Below are positions 6,760-6,763 of a stretch of DNA of 6,763 nt, piece by piece (the first letter of the stretch is position 1; every line of letters starts with the position of its first letter). The stretch is from positions 1-6,763 of the forward strand of contig CAMGFF010000122.1 in NCBI GenBank assembly GCA_946055125.1, written 5' to 3'. Below the pieces are notes generated by a model. The model ran no database searches and was not told the origin of the DNA. It saw nothing but the letters and a program-made list of their open reading frames with translations. The stretch is from an uncultured Prevotellaceae bacterium (GTDB taxonomy: Bacteria; Bacteroidota; Bacteroidia; Bacteroidales; Muribaculaceae). The position numbers and the translations under genes were made by a program.

Positions 6760-6763
6760 TTAT

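Noticed and set aside
1..6763. Mobile element, defence island or other new multi-gene system
   Set aside because: No transposase, integrase, terminal inverted repeats, tRNA or att-like sites, or unusual gene cluster are visible; all complete genes belong to known families.

Overview
The window reads as a chromosomal segment of a Bacteroidota bacterium, most likely order Bacteroidales. The main reason is a full-length PorU-type gingipain-family (C25) sortase, a hallmark of the type IX secretion system (T9SS), a system confined to that phylum. GC-rich genes, AT-rich short spacers and start codons without clear Shine-Dalgarno sequences fit this. The high GC suggests a Muribaculaceae-like rather than Bacteroides-like host, but that is inference.

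Everything recognisable is on the minus strand, so transcription runs from high to low coordinates. The order is: a repeat-rich leader (6713-6763), porU (6712-3356), a 39-bp spacer, then a three-gene ABC importer cassette of the FecBCD/BtuFCD type. The cassette comprises a substrate-binding lipoprotein (3316-2180), a FecCD-family permease (2187-1144, overlapping the lipoprotein gene by 8 bp) and an ATPase (1137-145, 6 bp after the permease). After a 44-bp gap made largely of 7-bp repeats, a further gene starts at 100 and runs off the left edge.

The four complete genes are packed like one operon. The importer would take up a metal chelate, heme or corrinoid across the inner membrane after an outer-membrane receptor not present here has delivered it to the periplasm. 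PorU acts at the cell surface, cutting C-terminal signals off T9SS cargo. A functional link between the two is not evident from the sequence; co-transcription by proximity is the simplest reading.

No RNA gene, transposon, CRISPR array, integrase or unknown multi-gene system is visible. The least explained structure is a family of short heptanucleotide repeats in both intergenic regions, in the same orientation. In one place these repeats run into the 3' end of the ATPase gene and encode its last residues.
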